This document shows positions 11,582 through 25,800 of a stretch of 64,000 bases of DNA, piece by piece. The stretch is from Adineta steineri (lineage: Eukaryota; Rotifera; Eurotatoria; Adinetida; Adinetidae). Location: assembly GCA_905250115.1 (NCBI GenBank), contig CAJNOI010000095.1:230912-294911 (forward strand), written 5' to 3'. The translations under genes were made by a program, and so were the position numbers. The number at the start of each line of letters is the position of its first letter. Positions within the stretch are counted from its first letter, which is position 1. Below the pieces are notes generated by a model that had not been told where the DNA came from, did not search any database, and saw only the letters and a program-made list of their open reading frames with translations.

Positions 11582-12166
11582 GTTCGTGAACAGTTTTGAT
11601 ATTTTGTCTTTTAACAATAATTCCTCTTTCACGACTAATACACGTCTATATATTAGAAGCTATGTCTTTTTATTGTCTTTATTTATAAAGATGCCATTAT
11701 CAACATTGTTGTCTTTTCTTTTTTGTCTTTTTGTATATTGACGCGACAGGTTTGTTAGTAAATAGTTATGTGATAACAACAAACGTTTTTTTTCTGTTGA
11801 ATATTCTTTTTCTGCGATACTCAACACAAATGTATATAAAAAAGAATATTTCGAGAAGACAGTGCCGTTGGATTTCAAACAATAACTCTATAATTAACTT
11901 TTCTTAAAACTGCAGTACTTCCGAGGCGTTTAAAGCTCGTTCTGCTTGAGATCGACACATACTTTTTTTTGATAAAATGCGAAGTTCACTATATGTCCTT
12001 TTGTCAGTTAGAAACAACTTGAAATAGAAACTTATAAACATGAGAAAACCCATATTGATATTAAGTGCCTTTGGCAAATATTTACGAAAAATCTGAAAAT
12101 TAAAGACCTAAAAATAGTTTGTTTTACGTTTTTTTTCTCTTAGGTAATACCCAATTTTTTTCATCA

Positions 12167-14425
12167 ATGGCCAGCAAAAAATCCAAAACTTTGTGGTCAT
12201 CAGTTTCTGATACTTTTCGCCCAACAGTTGAATATTATTTTGGAACCTATTCAACTGTTAAAAAAGTTAGAGTACAGAACACGTCTATTGCAGTACTCTA
12301 CCGTTTTCTTCAATTGGCTGTCCTTGCATATATCGCTATGTAAGTTGTAATATGTATATCGTGACTTTTTAACGGTTTCTTTTTCTAGTTATATTGTTTA
12401 TATAAAGAAGGGGTACCAGGACGTGCAAATACCCAGTGGTGCCAGTGTAATCAAGGTCAAAGGTGTAGCACGTGTTACAGCTAATAGGTCAAATTTTGTC
12501 TCTAGTAAATTCTCTTCATTTTATATGAAAAAGAATATGATCGTTGTTTATTCGTATATTTTTCAGATGACATAGAAGAAGATTTATGGGACGCAGCTGA
12601 ATATCTCGTTCCACCCCTTGTACGTTGTTTTCTTCATTCAATTTTTATATTACAATATTTCATATATAGGAAAATAATGCTTTCTTCGTAGCGACGCGAA
12701 AAATAGTTACTTACAATCAAACGTTAGGCACATGTCCAAGTGTAAGTTATATAATAGTATATATTTATACAATATATTACGGAGAGAATTTAATTATAGG
12801 CTTTGAGCCATAAATTATTCTGTAACTCTACACTTAATTCATGTGAAAAAGGCAAGCAAACAGTTAATACAAATGGTATGCTATGATTTACGATTTTTAT
12901 ATACATATATATATATTCTTATATAGGCTTCCTGACTGGAAAATGTGTACGCAGCCAGGAGAAGAAGAAACGTCGTGTCTGTGAGATTAATGCATGGTGT
13001 CCGGTGGAACAGTCGAATTTTATGTAAGATTTTATTATTACTCTCTTAATATCGAACATTCTTGACTTGAAATTGATTTAGAACAGAATCTTAGACTATC
13101 TAACACGTTTTTTTTATGAAACTTACATATTTAATGAAAGATAATAGTGAGTGTAAGTTTCAAGTCAAAGATTTTGGATTTCCCGTTTCATCTATTATAG
13201 ACTTCAGCACCAAGGGTTAAACGTTATTGGAAGGATATACTTTAGCAATCGAGATCATAAGAAATTGAGACACGTTTTTTAGGAACAAGATGGTTTTATA
13301 TTCATGTTTTGTTTGTTTTTATAGAGATTATAAAATCGACATTGACGATTTGAAAAAATTTACGATTTTCGTAAAAACAATCGTTACTTTTACAAATTAC
13401 AATGTAAAAATGTTTGTATATTTTATATGAAATTTTCCATATATTATGAATTCTTTTCTTTTTTTTTGACTACCATTGCAGGAGGACGGTCCAAAAAGAT
13501 ACAAATTTCTCGTGCCGTTATGATAGTGATCTTGATCCTTATTGTCCTATCTTTTCTGTAGGATATATTCTTCGGAATCTTCACAGTCTTGATTATCAAA
13601 TAGATTTAATGGCTCTTTACCATCAAGTAAGTATATATTTTCTACTAAAGATGACTTCGACTAAGGCTGAATAACAGTATTTTCCGTGCTTATAAATAGT
13701 GATAATACACTTTGCTATAATTTGGTTAATCTATCGAAGTTTTAAGTGTACAGATACTTTATGTTTTTCGTTTATTTAGGGAGGACTTATTGAAATTCAA
13801 CAACAATGGAAATGTAATTTCGATTCTCTTAAAGTAGAAAAAAAATGCTTTCCTACTTTTACCTTTAACTTGCTGCAAAGTGGTAGTGATGAACTGTCTC
13901 CAGGCATCAACTATCGGTAAGACAAATAAGAAAGTCGTTTTTTTGTATATTTCATATTTCTTTCTTGTTGAATAGTTTTGCTGAGAAATACAGTGTGAAC
14001 GGCAAAAAGTATCGAACATTAACAAAAATTTACGGATTTCGTTTTATTGTAGCAATTAATGGTAAGGGACGACAGTTTGATATCGTTAATTTATTCGTAG
14101 CAATCGGTATGTATTCGTTTCTTTTCTTTTTTTTAAACTTATTGATCTTTTTAATTAATTCAGGCTCCGGTCTCGGTTATATGATAATCGGAGAAATAAT
14201 ATGTGGATTTGTTTTCGCAAGGTTTCACAAATATTCAACTGAATATCGCCAAGTTAAGAGTACAGGGTTGAAACTAAGACATGTACGCGACCCTCCTAGT
14301 CCAACAGCTCATGTAAGAATATTATTTTAATTCCATATTTTTTTAATTTAATTCAATTATATTTTTAGCCAGCTTTATCTAATTTGGTTGTGAAAGACAT
14401 TCGTCAATCTCAAGGAACAGTCTAG
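12167..14425 (+). CDS. P2X purinoceptor (ATP-gated cation channel)
   Basis: Twelve exons (12167-12339, 12389-12504, 12567-12619, 12670-12741, 12800-12875, 12927-13023, 13325-13411, 13482-13626, 13780-13916, 13976-14106, 14164-14312, 14369-14425) encode 430 residues in continuous phase. P2X subunits form trimers in the plasma membrane and open a cation pore on binding extracellular ATP. The N-terminal YSTVK matches the conserved YxTxK site. TM1 runs through FLQLAVLAYIAMYIVYI, and the ATP-binding lysines lie in KVKG. All ten ectodomain cysteines are present (for example GTCPS, AWCPVE, DPYCPIF, WKCNF). NYRFAEKY and RTLTKIYGFRF carry the other ATP-contact residues. TM2 starts after NLFVAIGSGLG. 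Most introns are about 45-75 bases; 13024-13324 is longer at 301. A splice acceptor 23 bases before the ATG may mark a leader splice. Confidence 0.95.
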
Positions 14426-14490
14426 CCTGAGGATGGATGTGGTATACATTAGATTCACAGACGACGCAACTCAAAATTTCTAGGGGCAGC

Positions 14491-14496
14491 AATAAA
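14491..14496 (+). terminator. Candidate polyadenylation signal of the P2X gene
   Basis: AATAAA occurs 66 bases after the P2X stop codon; another lies near 14520. Placement only; cleavage was not observed. Confidence 0.4.
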
Positions 14497-14699
14497 TTTT
14501 TTTTATACTCATGATTGTAATAAATAATGATAATAAAATTTCTATTTCAAAATCTATATTTAATCAATTCATTTAATAATCAAAATATTTTCTTCTATTT
14601 CATTTTTTCGATACAAATTCAGTTACAATACCAAAAACTACGTTCAATGTTTATTGAAGATAAAGACATAAACAAATGTCACGCACACATGATGGAATT

Positions 14700-15150
14700 A
14701 GTCTAAGAAAATAAGACAAATTTCGCAGTACCTAAGCGTTCTTATAGCAATTCCCAGAATACGTGTTATTAGAGGTAGCAATTGCTACCCCTCGCTACTA
14801 TGATGCGCCGCTTATGCCGTTGCGTAAATAGGGTGGGGCGCGGTACCCTCCCCTGCTTCCGAAAACTAATAAGAAAAAAGGGGTTTATGCCCCCTAGTGG
14901 CGTATCCAGGATTTGACTGGTGGTCTTGTAATGCCTTACGATTCTTATTTAAATTCATCGACAATATAGTAAAAAAATAAAGTACCTAGTAGGACTTTTT
15001 CTTGGTGGCCTGGCAATGCCAGACTTTAGATACGCCACTAATGCCCCCCCCCCCTGCTTCTAGAAAGTCCACTTTTTTTGACCATTGAAATACAAAAACT
15101 AGGGTTACGCCTTCCTGCTCTGACACTTGACTTACGCCCCTACGCTTATG
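14700..15150. other. GC-richer island of probable mobile-element origin
   Basis: This stretch differs sharply from its AT-rich surroundings, with C runs, GGGGCGCGG and GATGCGCCGC. It holds a perfect 16-base palindrome (GGTAGCAATTGCTACC, 14774-14789). The hAT-like element 14895-15040 is inserted in it, which suggests an older repeat hit by a younger one. No open frame of note. Confidence 0.55.
14895..15040. mobile_element. hAT-like MITE, 146 bp, with 8-bp target duplication
   Basis: Perfect 12-base terminal inverted repeats, TAGTGGCGTATC (14895-14906) and GATACGCCACTA (15029-15040), bound the element. The flanking 8 bases ATGCCCCC are duplicated at 14887-14894 and 15041-15048. Eight-base duplications are typical of hAT transposons; the TIR starts TA rather than the common CA. 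Too short to encode transposase, so it must be moved in trans. The right copy of the duplication continues into a C run, so slippage could exaggerate the match. Confidence 0.75.
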
Positions 15151-15477
15151 ATTAGATACTCACCGTCACCCTCATATGTTGAATTTATATTATATTCAGA
15201 CAAAATATATGTATATAAACTTTGAGGATGTAATTGTTGAATTTATTTTAAACATATACTCAACCTCTATTCAGCAGAAGTAATCATCGTTATTCAAATT
15301 GTGTATACCGATATAAATACAAGCATGTATTTCTTTAGATATAAAATGATTGAAGAAAAACTAATCCTAAAACTATTGATTTATTTCAAAGATTAAAAAA
15401 AAACATAAAATTCATTTAATAGAGATTCTAGTAAAACATATCAATGACAAACTTGTGAATATGACGATTATAGTTTT

Positions 15478-16290
15478 TTATTCAGTTTTTCGCGAAGAAG
15501 ATTTCATCTTTTTCGAAGATGAAACAAGATACTGTTCCATAAAAAACTTGATGAAAAACAGACAATAAATGGGTACAAGAGCAGAAGGAAAATAATATTC
15601 AAAAATATTCTCATCAAGAAAATGTTTATACGCTTGACATGATTTCGGCACAATGCTCCATATATACATAACTGTAAAAAGTTGTATAATTTGTAATGTT
15701 GTTATAAATGGTCGTAAGAATTTCGGTAAACGAAAAGCAAAATGATAATACATCAGTGTATGAACAAAACCATTCATTAGCATACCACTTTTTTCTGCGC
15801 CCGGAAAATTCATCACACATAAAAATAATAAGAATGTTGTTGCATGATGATAAATATGAAGAAATCCAATTTTTGTTAATGAATTTCCTTTCCATATGAG
15901 AATAGCTGTATCAAACCATTCCCATATTTTTGATAACGTAAATGTAATCGATACAATACGAAGCCAAGGTGGTATTGGATTACAAAGATATTGTGACCAA
16001 TTTGTTATTTCATTTGTTGATATTAAATAAAATAAAGCAGCAAGAAATGAAAAAAGTGAATAGAAGAATAGTAGAATATGATGAAGTTTAGCAATGAAAT
16101 TTGTCCATTCTAATGATAATTTCGATGTGAATAATGGAAAAATAATAGTAATTAAAAATATATATAAGAAACATGATCCATATGAAATAATAGAAGTCCA
16201 TGGTGGATAAATATGGATAGTTGTATTAGTATAGGGTATATCCATTTGCAAATGTGCAAAAAGAAATGAATATAATGGTATATTCGTCAT
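15478..16290 (-). CDS. ELO-family very-long-chain fatty-acid elongase (ELOVL3/6-like)
   Basis: A single exon of 270 residues, close to the usual family length. ELO proteins are ER membrane condensing enzymes that add two carbons from malonyl-CoA to acyl-CoA. Signature motifs occur in order: KIWEWFDT at 121-128, the histidine box HIYHH at 145-149, NGFVHTLMYYHF at 173-184 and TLQIIQ at 198-203, among about seven hydrophobic segments. The tail is basic (KKMKSSSRKTE), roughly as expected for ER retention. Met 16290 is the longest start; the internal Met at residue 16 (MDIPYTN) is also plausible. The ELOVL6-like choice rests on the overall feel of the motifs and is less certain than the family. 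Confidence 0.93.
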   Translation of the reverse strand: MTNIPLYSFLFAHLQMDIPYTNTTIHIYPPWTSIISYGSCFLYIFLITIIFPLFTSKLSLEWTNFIAKLHHILLFFYSLFSFLAALFYLISTNEITNWSQYLCNPIPPWLRIVSITFTLSKIWEWFDTAILIWKGNSLTKIGFLHIYHHATTFLLFLCVMNFPGAEKSGMLMNGFVHTLMYYHFAFRLPKFLRPFITTLQIIQLFTVMYIWSIVPKSCQAYKHFLDENIFEYYFPSALVPIYCLFFIKFFMEQYLVSSSKKMKSSSRKTE

Positions 16291-16883
16291 AGTTGATCAA
16301 TGAGAAATTCTAAATATCTGACACAAATCTATCGAAGAAAAAAACCTTAACAAAATTCGAATTATATCTGAAGACAAATTATCGAATAATCATATATAGA
16401 AATAGATATTGGAAAAAATAATCCTAGACGATGTATGAATAAGTTTTGTTTGGCTTTATGAATGAAATGAAAAAAATATTGAATTTCAATCAAGTGATCG
16501 AAATCGAAAAGTGATTGAGAGGTAGACATTACAACATTCGTTGCCAAGAGAACTCCAACAGCCCGTAGCAACTTAGCTCCATTGGATAGTATCAATTGAT
16601 TGATTATCTGTGATCAATCATTCTATCTACAGACTTTGTTTACACTTTAGAAAAAGTGTGGTACTAACTTAATATTCAATTGATAGGTGTCACTACTTAT
16701 GAGTTATTGCATCACCTATATAGCGTTCAGAATGAAATGTCGCTTTATTTCGTTTAATTGAATGATGTAAACGTAAGAAACTCTAGGGGTGTGAATATTC
16801 AAATGCTTTATTTTGAAAAAAAATGATTTAGAAGCTATTTACAGCTTATTATATTAATATTAGTCATTTTTAAAAGATAATAT
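16291..16883. other. Intergenic region
   Basis: Between the elongase and the 3' end of the polycystin gene. I see no gene I can support. Confidence 0.4.
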
Positions 16884-19800
16884 TTAGACTCCAGCTTTTT
16901 CCAATCTTGCTAGTTCGATTTTTTGATCCATATAAATCTAAAAAAAACACGAAACAATCTCAAATAAAAAATATAATAGATATCAACATACTCTATTGAA
17001 TGCTTCTAGTAGTTGATCAATTCTATCAGGAAAATTTTCAATTGGATCAAAATATTGTGAACGCATTCGACAATCTCGATCTTCTCGAATTTCTTCTTGA
17101 TTTAATTTCTTCAGACCTAAAATATTAATAGACAACTATGTTCTACTAAAATACATCAATCTTGAGAGTGAATGTAGAAGTCTTTTCTTCAATCATAATC
17201 TCCTCTACCCGTTGCGGAATGTTTTGTTGAAAATAGAAAATAAACGAAGGTTGTTCATATAAATAAAAACTCAAAGCACTTGCCTATCATTTGAGAAGAA
17301 ATTATGAAAATGAATGGCACACAAGAGAAGCTCCAAAGTCATCTAATAGATAAATCATAGAATCTACATACCTGTCCATCGTAAAAATTTCTTTAGCATA
17401 AATGAGAGTATAATTTGATCGTCCTTTTGATTCTGTTTCGCATGACGAAAACTATCGTTAATTATTGAAAGAAACATATTAAAACAAACAAAAACAATTA
17501 GAAATATAAATAAACTAAAACAAAGTGGACCAAGAAAAGCATCAGCTTCCATTATTTGTGATGCACCATTTTTGATTAATGTCATTTTAAAAAGCATTTG
17601 AGCAGTGTTTACTAAACTTGAACATGACGAAAGTTTTGATACGAATAATAAATAAAATAAACCAAGAAATGCCATAAATACAATTGCAAACAATAGTGAA
17701 AATGAAATCAGTGCCTTTGCAGAATATTTTAATATTTCAGCAAATAAAGATATTTGTTGATTAAAACGAAGTAATTGAAGACATTTAATCGTACTAAAAA
17801 AACAACAATAACCAAGAAGAAATGTTAAAATATCATTAACATAAACTGCAAGTTGTAAATTGATATAAACATATCCGTTGGTTTGTTCAAATAATTGACT
17901 AATACGATTAGCTTCTTGAAAACGCCAAAAATAAACTCCAATACTTCCCAATGAACAGCCAATTATACCTAATTGAATTATGGACCAAAATTGACGAAAA
18001 TATTTTAATCTTAATTCAAATAATAATCGAATTTCAATGATTATAAAATAAATAATAAAAAATATATAAAATATTGTACAAACTAATTGTAATATTGATG
18101 TAAATGCTAAATTTAAAAAAACAAAAACTTATTTGTCTTTAGAAATAAAAACTAAAGAGTAAATTACTGTAGAAATTAATTGGTTCGAAACGAGCTGTTG
18201 TATAAACGCCACTAGTTGGTAGAAATTCAGCAAGTAAAGTAACTGCAGTTAATAACTGAACACTTGGATTGTATAATGTTAATTGAATAAAAACAGCTCT
18301 TGTTTTGTCATCAATCCAATCTAATTGGTGAAGTGTAGATAAATTTGTTTTCATATCAGATAAACGACCACGAAATTCATATACATAACCACCTCCTCTA
18401 TATGTTCCAAATTCACCTACATATGTATATGTATCTAATTCATCACTCGTAGAATAGTTAAATGCTTTTATTACTGGTGAACTGAATTCTTCGGTCGTTG
18501 CATTTGTTGTCCATCCTGGTTGAAATAATTCTGTTTCTTCATTAGAAAAACTATAACTATCTTCACATATTGAAATAACACGTTGATCGGGACATAATTC
18601 TGATTTAACACGTAATTGTCTCATTGTTGCCCAACCAATTAATCGACTGGATTTATCATTCAAAAATCCATTTAAATATTGTGGAATATCTCCATTATAC
18701 CATTGTTGTGCACGAATATTTGAAACAAAACTATTTTCTAACCAATACCAATAGTCATCGATTGTATTGATCTAGAAAAAAACAGAATTCATTTCAATAC
18801 AAGAAAAGAAGAACAAACTTCAGTATAATCAGCAGTTGTTTGTCTTTGATTGAGAAAATAAGCTCGTAAATGATTGACTTGATAAAAACTATGTTGTTCA
18901 CGGTTTGAATAAGTTATTATAACAACTAATATGGCAAATATAAAATAAATCAGGAATTCCCGAGTAATTGCCCACATTTGAATTTCTTTCAACCGTTGAT
19001 CACGAGCAAAAGCAATTTCATTTTCATTAAGACGATTAATACTTGTTCGGGATTGGGAAGAAAATAATGATTGATACTATATACAGAAAATTTATTTTTC
19101 TATGAAATTCGAAATGATAACAAACCTCAAGTGAATGAAGATACTCTTCATCGTTAGATATATTAAATTCATCATCTTCATTTATATATTCGCTTGTTTC
19201 TTTATCATCTTTTGAATTTCGACAAAAACATATGAAGAATATAGCCAAACATATAATCTTCAATGAAATATATTTCAAAAATATAGATTAAAAGAAAATA
19301 GAAGGCATACTTTAATAGGTTGAGTAAAAATAATTGACGAGAAGAAACCGGTAAGAACAGATGTTAACCATTGTTGAGTTTTGACATCACCAAATTCAAT
19401 TCCTCGAACAATGATAAAAAATATTGAAATAGCAATAATTATCATTGAAAGACTATAAGCAATAAATAAACACCACCAAGGAAATGTTATTGGAGATTTC
19501 TTTTTCTTAATTTCAGAGATATCTTCCGAACTACTATAATTAAGAATGTGAGTGTGGATGAATGTATTTAAAAATATATACGAACATTTTTCGAGATGGT
19601 TGTATCTTATATAATGCTTCACGTATTGGTGCAATTTGTCGACGAGGTCGGATACGTCGAAAGAATTGAACAATTAAGAGACTTGGAATAAATGTAAATA
19701 ATTCGACCATTATGCCAATTCCAATCTTAAATATATAAAATGCTTTCATTAATCAGAAACTGGAAATTTTAGAGGCACATGGGGGTGAGTGTAGTCTATA

Positions 19801-22800
19801 TGTTTTGCTATAAAAATCAATACATACCTGTTGTGGTGTTATATAAAAAGGACCAATTGATAATGCACCGCTATGTGTTTCACTTGATGCGTTCGCTTCA
19901 TTTGATAAATCATAATACATTATATTGATTAACATTGAAGTAAAAAATAAAACAAAACAACAAGTACATCGTTGAACACGTGTAAATTTATTTGATGGTG
20001 GACGAGAAAATATTGAAAACCATAAATGACCATCGGAAACACTATGATAAGCTTTTTTTGATAATACATATGAAAAGTCTTGCTTTTCTGCTTCACTAGC
20101 AATTGGTAAAATTCGTTCAATCTAAATTGAAAACAAAAATAAGAAACAATATGCTTTCTATTATACGACTTACTCGTCCATCATCTTTTTCAACTGCAAG
20201 CCATTGTTGACAAATAAAATAAGATTTATCCAAAGTTTGTAAATCTCGAAGAATAATATATTTTAAATACCATGATGCCGAAGAACTTTCACCTGAGTTA
20301 TCATGCCAAATACGAATATAATCCAGTAATCCCAATGATCTATATATTAATCTTTTATAAAATTTTAAAGAAAGAATAATAGTTTTACTTTGGAACAGCA
20401 ATAATAAAAGAATTAATTCCACCACGTTGAAAAATTTTTCGATGAGGATCAGAAAATAATCGAACTTGTGTTTGATCATCATCACCCGATAAAACAAAAT
20501 AAACCTAGCAGAAAGAAAAAAAGAAGTTTCATTAAGGTATTTTCTTTGTACTATATTACTTTTGAATCTGTTCCAGCATTTGTTCTTTGACCAGTAAAAA
20601 TAAGAATTTGATAATAATAATGATCGGATTTATTATTATCAGCTAATGGTGTTACTCCCAACTAAAACAAATCACAAACTTTGATTGTATGAAATATATA
20701 GAACAATATGTTTTAGTTTACTTTTTCAAAATCTTTCTTATCTTTGAAACGTGCATAAATCATTAAAATAATATAAATTATTGAAGTAAATATCATTGTT
20801 AAATAAACTGTTTTATTTTTCATAAAATCAGCATTTGCAAATACATAACTCCAATTAATTGGTGCAGGTAAAACAATAAAACCACCAGCAAATGTTGTTA
20901 AATGAGTTGAGAGACATTCTGTTTCATAGAGATTTGTCAATGATCCAACCTATGGTTAAAAAATATCAAACAATCTTTATTTTCCTAATCCATCTTATAC
21001 TTACAATTAATCCATCTGATTTCCAATTGTTACTTTCATCAAGATAATAACAACCTGATGTATATATAAGAAGTTCATAATTTGATGTAAAATCATATGG
21101 TTCATCAGTGATTGGTAGAGACGTATTTATTGAAGAATTATTTAAGCAATAATTATTAATTTCTGTTGAAGTTAATTCTCTTATTCCAAATATTAATGAT
21201 TGATGACCAGGTGTTTGTTGATTATCAATAAAATATCGATATATATCATCATTGGTTAAATCTATAATCATAGAAAAACAACCTATATGAATGTTCAAGA
21301 AAAGAAAACATACTGAAAGGACAAAAAATTGTCCATCCATCAATAAGATTAATTGAACTATTTAATTGTGGTGTTTGATCAAATTTATAAACAAATAAAT
21401 AAGCAAGACTTCTATTTAAAGAATGAATTTCAAAATGGACTGAAATCGGAAGTGAACTTGTTATATTAATATAATGATAATTGAATAATAGATTATTAAT
21501 AGTTGAATTAATTGATGTAACATTTTGTAAATACATTGATGGAATTAATCTATTTGGATCACGAGGAATTATTAGTTTTATTGAATTATTTTCATTGGCT
21601 TGAAACGAAACTTCATTTCCATTTTGATCAATAATTGAAAGTGAAATTGATCTTGAAAGATTTGTATTTTGAAAATCTCCAAATGAAGCAAGTACATCCA
21701 TTTTTGACTACAAAAATTCAAAAGAAATTCTTTAAATAATATTACAAGAAAAACTCACTCGAAGTGAAATCGAAGAATTATCATTTGTATTCAAAATAAA
21801 ATCTGATGGAATATGAAATTGTGCATTTTCAATTTGTTTAACAATTCTACTTGAAAGTGATGTTACGGATATTGTTTCTAATGACATATATGTTTGAGAT
21901 GTATTTATTATTGAATTTTGACCAATATTTAAATGAATATTTATTGAAGATGTTATTAACGAAATAATTGATGTTACTTGACTATTAATTTGATTTGCTA
22001 ATTGTTTTTGATAATATATATTTCGATTTTTTTCAATTGATGCCTCATCACCGCCACCAAATAAATCTTTTAGAAATTAAACAAAAAATTAGAGATAAAT
22101 CATTCATCAAGAACTGTTACTTGTATTTGACCATGCAGATTCAAGATCAGTATCATAATCAATAGGTACCATATTTGCACGAGAATAATCTAAATCAAGT
22201 GTACTTGTTCGTTCTTGTAATGGTCCATTTACAGCCTAAATTAATTAATCATAATTCGACAGATTAACAAACGATGAAATAGCTCTTCTCAAAATACCTG
22301 ATATTCATAAAAGAAACATTATCAAAAATCGCTCTAAGAACGTGTCTCTTGCTAACAAGAAATACGAATATTTCTTTTTCAGTAATGAAAGTATCGACTC
22401 GAAAGACGGAGATATTTAAAATTTTCTATATCTGTTGAGTTTTCGGTCTTCCTACACTTAGCGAAATTCAGCTGTACAAAAAATCACGTTTTATAGAACA
22501 TTATTTAAAAATCTGAAGTTTACGGTTAAGACATTTGAAGCACATTGTATTAATTGATTTGCTGCTACTTGAGCATCTTCATATGGAATTTGTGTTGCCA
22601 TTGAGGATAAAGCAAGTGATAATTGATAACATCTATCTGATGCAATGGACTAGAATTATACAAAATTATATAATCCTAAAAAATGATTTTATTGATAGTA
22701 CTAGAGCAGCTCTTGTTAATTGATTTGTTGATTGAGTTATTTGGGCTAATGCTGTTGATTGTAATTTGATACTATTTGATGTTGTTATAAGAAGATCACT

Positions 22801-25800
22801 TGTAAATGTCATTAAATAATCCCGAAGGTTTGCTTGAGCATTTAATATTTTATTATATTCAGTCAAAGCCGAGTCATTGAAAGATGTTGAATTCTATATT
22901 AAAATTAAATAAAATCTATGCAATTCAATTCGATTCAATTTATTTACTTCTTGTAAACTTGAACTTCCTAATGATGATACTAAAATAGTTGCAGCTGGTA
23001 TTCCACCTACGAAAAAGATTATTTGGATTATCTATAGTAAACCAAATGTTAATAATTACTTGAAATAGCTTGATCTATAGTTTCAGTATTCATTTGATTG
23101 AATTGTTGAGCGATTGCAGTAATAATTTGTCCCACAATATTTTGATTTCCACTTGAAAGTAATTGAACAATCAGATTATTTGTTAATACACTTGATGAAC
23201 TTTGTAGACTTTTTAATAAATCATTGGTTGTTATATAATCCACGATAACATGTACAGAAGACATGTTTACTTCAACAACACAATCAAGTAGATCACGAAT
23301 AGAAATAACAATATTGAGTAATGATGTTTGATTGTCTCCACTTGGTAATCGAACTTGAAAATAAGATACTGATGAATATGCAATCATTAATTTTTGCGAT
23401 ACATCTGTCGTCCATGCTTAAATTAGAAGAAAATCGATTAACATACTTTCTCTAGGATCAAAATTTAAAAGATGAAATAATTTCTATAGTATGAATTAAA
23501 TTCTAGATCTACGAAAATCTATATTTTGTTCAATATTTCGGAATAAAATGAGTGAAAAATACATCCTTATTCTTTAATATGATTACAAAGTTAAAACTAC
23601 GAGGTCTATCTCTATTACGATCGATCTGTGAAGGTATAAGGATCATTTGCGAGTCATAAATGATATACGTGTGAGATAAGTAAAAGACATTCACATCTCT
23701 AGATACTAATCAAGTGTCTGAACTTTTTTCCTTAATATCATCATCAACGTTAACAGAAGGAAGATCTAGATCAATACTACACGAACAATTTTGTAATTTT
23801 GTTATATAAAAAAATAAGCATACCGTATAATGAATAGTCTTTAATTCCATCTTCATCATACCAATCTGGACATAAAATAGTGAACAAAGTAGTTGTTGTA
23901 CCATTCATCGGATTGATTGAACATGAACCATTATAAGGAGGTTGATTAATAATAAAATTTAATGCACTTGTACTTGTTACAGATAGAAATGTATAAACAA
24001 CTTCAAATCGCCAAAGATTTATCTGAGGATTATTGAGAAATAATTGATTTGTAGCTGTAAAATTACTTGTATTTTTACCTATAAAAAAGCAAATTAATAT
24101 AAATATTTCTTAGATCATAAGAAGATTTCTACCAAAAAACCAAATATTTTCATATAGAACCGTGTTATTAAATAAAGTCCATTGTGTATAGTTTGAAGAT
24201 GAGTTATCAGATCCTTGATAAATATTCCATTTTATATTTTGAAGATTTGTACAAGTTCCAACACAAATAGCAAATAGTGCAACTTGTGTTGTTGGATTAA
24301 CAAATTGATATTCAAGATTTGGAACACATAATATTGATATAACACAACTAAATTCAACAGGTTTCTTTTTAAGATTTAAGTAGATAAAAAAATTTATTTA
24401 CCCAATAACAATTAATTGTGGATGAGTATCGTCAACTGTAACAAGTACATAACCTGTAGCTTGAATAGATGAATTTTTACGATTTTCCATATAGACCATA
24501 AATTGATACATTTGATTTGATTGAAGTGAACCACCGAGAACTGTTAGAGATGAATCAGGTGATGCAGTTAAATTTCCGAATATGAGTCCTGTTTAATTAC
24601 AAGTTTCTTTAATTTCGATATATTAAACTAGCAAGAATTAACATTACCTGATTGATTTGATAAACATGATGGATTATAAGGATCAGTCTTGGAATTTTCA
24701 ATTGTTAATAATATACCTTGAAAATTTGGAAAATTGTATGGACCATAAATTCGACAATAATATTCATATTTCCATTTCTATATTAAACAAAAACAGATTT
24801 ATTAAAATATCTGTAAAATGATAAGAATTAATCAAATAGAATATCTATTGATCTCGCTAAGAATCTGACCATTACACTCCATACTTTCAAAACAATTTCT
24901 ATTATTTACGATCTTTTGGGTCATTAGATATATTCATATGATCACCTTGTCAGACTTGATTTCTACTATTCATGGTTTTACTCATATCACTATATTAAAG
25001 TAAAATTAATGCATTATAGTCTCATCTAATATAATCTATTTTATAATCAATCAGGGATAAATAATACTTACACTCGCATCAAATGAATCTTGATCAGGAT
25101 CAACAGAATATGCTCCAGGATCAAGTTGAAGATCTTGTTGACTACCACGTGTTATCATTGATGTTCCTAATTGAACGAGATTTGCTGTTATACCTGTTGC
25201 AGTTACTCTTACATAAACTGAAGATGAAGTTTTAAGATTAAGTGATTCAATCATTGTAACAGTTAATGTTAATTCATAAATTCCATAATCCAATGTTCTT
25301 GATGGAATATAAAGTTCACTTAATGTTGTACTGATTTTGCTATTTAGTTGAATTTGAAATGAACAAATCGATGTACAATTTTTGATTATCCATTTTTTAG
25401 TTGTTGAAAGTGAACCATTACAATTAAATTGAATCATTGAACTAATAGAAAAATCTTGACTACGTCGATATGTTATTGGAGATGATAAAGATGATTGTCC
25501 AGGAATCAATGTAATCGTCGGCGAATAGCAACCTAATTTAGAAAAAAAATCAATACACTATTTTCTATACTATTTATATTATTACTTTGATGGATACTTG
25601 ATCCTTGAGGAGTTGTAATGGATGTCGTGCTACTTGAAGTACTGCTAGTGGTAGTGGTAGTACTACTTGTGGTACTACTACTGCTCGTTGTACTGCTACT
25701 TGTGGTGCTGCTACTGCTCGTAGTGGTACTACTGGTGGTGGTGGTAGTAATAGTAGTACTTGAGGTGCTGCTGCTGCTTGTAGTGGTGCTACTTGATGTA

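Larger units (their letters stand above)
10423..12166. other. Intergenic region
   Basis: No supported gene. Contains telomere-like foldbacks at 10829-10872 and 11521-11581. Several small open frames here are not conserved-looking and overlap the repeats. Confidence 0.45.

Noticed and set aside
11355..11741. 128-residue open frame on the plus strand
   Set aside because: It spans a telomere-like foldback and consists of low-complexity hydrophobic sequence.
16362..16595. 77-residue open frame upstream of the elongase
   Set aside because: No homology recognised and not joined to the elongase by a convincing intron.
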